Origin: Betaproteobacteria bacterium
GTDB lineage: Bacteria; Pseudomonadota; Gammaproteobacteria; Burkholderiales; Casimicrobiaceae
Reading direction: 5' to 3'
DNA: 5,681 bases
Assembly: GCA_005888865.1 (NCBI GenBank)
Contig: VBCL01000209.1
Coordinates: 1-5,681 of the forward strand
The position numbers and the translations under genes are program-made. Below are positions 4,776 to 5,681 of the stretch, one piece after another. Below the pieces are notes generated by a model, which was not told the origin of the DNA, did no database searches, and saw nothing but the letters and a program-made list of their open reading frames with translations. Positions within the stretch are counted from its first letter, which is position 1. Each line of letters starts with the position of its first letter.

Positions 4776-5471
4776 ATGGCAACAAAGGACACAACGACCG
4801 CACGCGACCAAGGGCGTCAACAAGGTTCCGAGACGGGCAACGCGCCTTCGTACGGACAGCAAGGAAGTGGCGCGGCCGGTCAACGCACGCAACAGTCGGG
4901 CTGGCAGGCACCGGGCACGGGCCAGCAAGGGTCCCGCACCGGAATGCAGGCGCACCCCGCCGGGATGCCGACCGCGCCGTACTATGGCGCCCTCGGCGGC
5001 AGTCCGTTCTCGATGCTGCGCCGCATGCGCGAGGACATGGATCGCTTGTTCGACAGCTTCGGATCCTGGCGTAGCCTCATGCCGACCGAGTTCGCTCAAT
5101 CAGGGCTGCTTGGCAGCGCGGGTGAAGGCGCGTGGGGGCTATGGACCCCACATGTCGACGTGCGCGAGCAGGATGGCAAGCTGATCATCGCCGCCGATCT
5201 GCCCGGTGTGAGGAAAGACGAGGTCAACGTCGAGATCACGCCCGAGGCGGTGACGATCCAGGGCGAACGTCGTCGGGAATCGACGAGCGACGAGCGCGGC
5301 TATTACCGAAGCGAGCGCAGCTACGGCAGCTTCTATCGCACGATCGCGCTACCGGAAGGCGCGGACGCAGAGACCGCGTCGGCCACGTTCCGTGATGGTG
5401 TGCTGCAGATCGAGTTGCAGCTGCCGCGGCAGCAGGCGAAAGCGCGCAAGCTCGAGATCAAGGAACACTAG
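4776..5471 (+). CDS. hsp20: Hsp20/alpha-crystallin small heat-shock protein with Q/G-rich N-terminus
   Basis: This 231-residue protein is an ATP-independent chaperone that holds unfolding proteins in the cytoplasm for refolding by other chaperones. Residues 1-75 are a low-complexity hydrophilic tail rich in Gln, Gly, Ser and Thr, with 12 Gln between 12 and 58 and GQQGS at both 27-31 and 49-53. Residues 77-97 form the usual amphipathic segment PFSMLRRMREDMDRLFDSFGS. The alpha-crystallin domain spans about 123-217, with DLPGV at 141-145 and the signature GVLQI at 208-212. LEI (226-228) near the end is an IxI/V-type motif for oligomer assembly. At 231 residues it is longer than many bacterial Hsp20 proteins (roughly 140-190), because of the tail. 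ATG 4776 has a strong Shine-Dalgarno AGGAG (4765-4769) six bases upstream; the frame stays open to 4632 but crosses the terminator. No sigma32 promoter was identified; thermal control may lie in the leader. Confidence 0.95.
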   Translation: MATKDTTTARDQGRQQGSETGNAPSYGQQGSGAAGQRTQQSGWQAPGTGQQGSRTGMQAHPAGMPTAPYYGALGGSPFSMLRRMREDMDRLFDSFGSWRSLMPTEFAQSGLLGSAGEGAWGLWTPHVDVREQDGKLIIAADLPGVRKDEVNVEITPEAVTIQGERRRESTSDERGYYRSERSYGSFYRTIALPEGADAETASATFRDGVLQIELQLPRQQAKARKLEIKEH

Positions 5472-5495
5472 ACCCATCCGTCTGCTCAAGCGAAC

Positions 5496-5528
5496 GGCCG
5501 ATCCGCAGCATTGAAGTGCGGGTCGGTC
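5496..5528 (+). terminator. Strong hairpin after hsp20
   Basis: Twelve consecutive pairs form between 5496-5507 (GGCCGATCCGCA) and 5517-5528 (TGCGGGTCGGTC), two of them G-U in the plus-strand RNA, around the 9-base loop GCATTGAAG. It begins 24 bases after the hsp20 stop. No T-run follows, so it is either a Rho-assisted end or a 3' stabilising stem rather than a textbook intrinsic terminator. Confidence 0.5.
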
Positions 5529-5530
5529 CG

Positions 5531-5639
5531 TCGCTAACCGTAGCCCGGGGTGCGCGCCCATCGCGAACCTCGGGAACTCCGGCCGACCGATCGCTCTCCG
5601 TAGGAAACGCTCGCGCGTCGCGTCCGCCCGCATCCTACG
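5531..5639. repeat. Short direct and inverted repeats downstream of hsp20
   Basis: TCGCT followed by two variable bases and CCGTAG occurs at 5531-5543 and 5591-5603, exactly 60 bases apart. CGTAGGA (5599-5605) is the inverse of TCCTACG (5633-5639), and inside that loop ACGC (5607-5610) can pair with GCGT (5615-5618). CGGGAACT occurs at 5571-5578 and 5663-5670. No gene is seen from 5472 to the window end; the region may be the control region of a gene to the right. In GC-rich DNA such short matches can arise by chance. Confidence 0.25.
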
Positions 5640-5681
5640 TGGGATCGGCTGCGGCGGCGCATCGGGAACTTGCCATCTGCG

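Overview
The window is GC-rich DNA typical of a Pseudomonadota chromosome, most likely a betaproteobacterium (Burkholderiales-like) or a close gammaproteobacterial relative. This placement rests on a DinB with a lineage-type insertion, a DUF3014 membrane protein, a Q/G-rich Hsp20, and the base composition. It is an inference, because no rRNA or other phylogenetic marker is present.

Layout from left to right. Positions 1-567 (minus strand) hold the N-terminal 189 residues of a cytochrome P450 that runs off the left edge. A 158-base divergent region follows. Next comes an alpha/beta-hydrolase with a lipoprotein signal (726-1658, +), then 51 bases containing a perfect 8-bp hairpin, then a Y-family DNA polymerase IV (dinB, 1710-2936, +). 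A short convergent region with a hairpin and a 10-base direct repeat separates dinB from two minus-strand genes. These are a DUF3014 membrane-anchored protein (3076-3927) and, upstream of it, a 93-residue HicA-like protein with no visible HicB partner (3976-4257). A 518-base gene-free stretch (4258-4775) follows. It holds a likely promoter for the HicA-like gene, a structured C-rich segment ending in a clear Rho-independent terminator (candidate small RNA or leader), and a structured leader just before a small heat-shock protein gene (4776-5471, +). After that gene lie a strong 12-bp hairpin and an unassigned repeat-containing tail.

The genes do not form one pathway. The window looks like ordinary chromosomal DNA made of single-gene or two-gene units. 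The loose theme is stress: an error-prone polymerase, a small heat-shock chaperone and a possible toxin-family protein. The most original signals are non-coding: the C-rich candidate RNA at about 4416-4665, the possible RNA thermometer in the hsp20 leader, and the SD-less starts of P450 and dinB, which have either a -10-like box directly before the start codon or a 5' hairpin. No insertion sequence, tRNA, rRNA, CRISPR array or integrase was seen.
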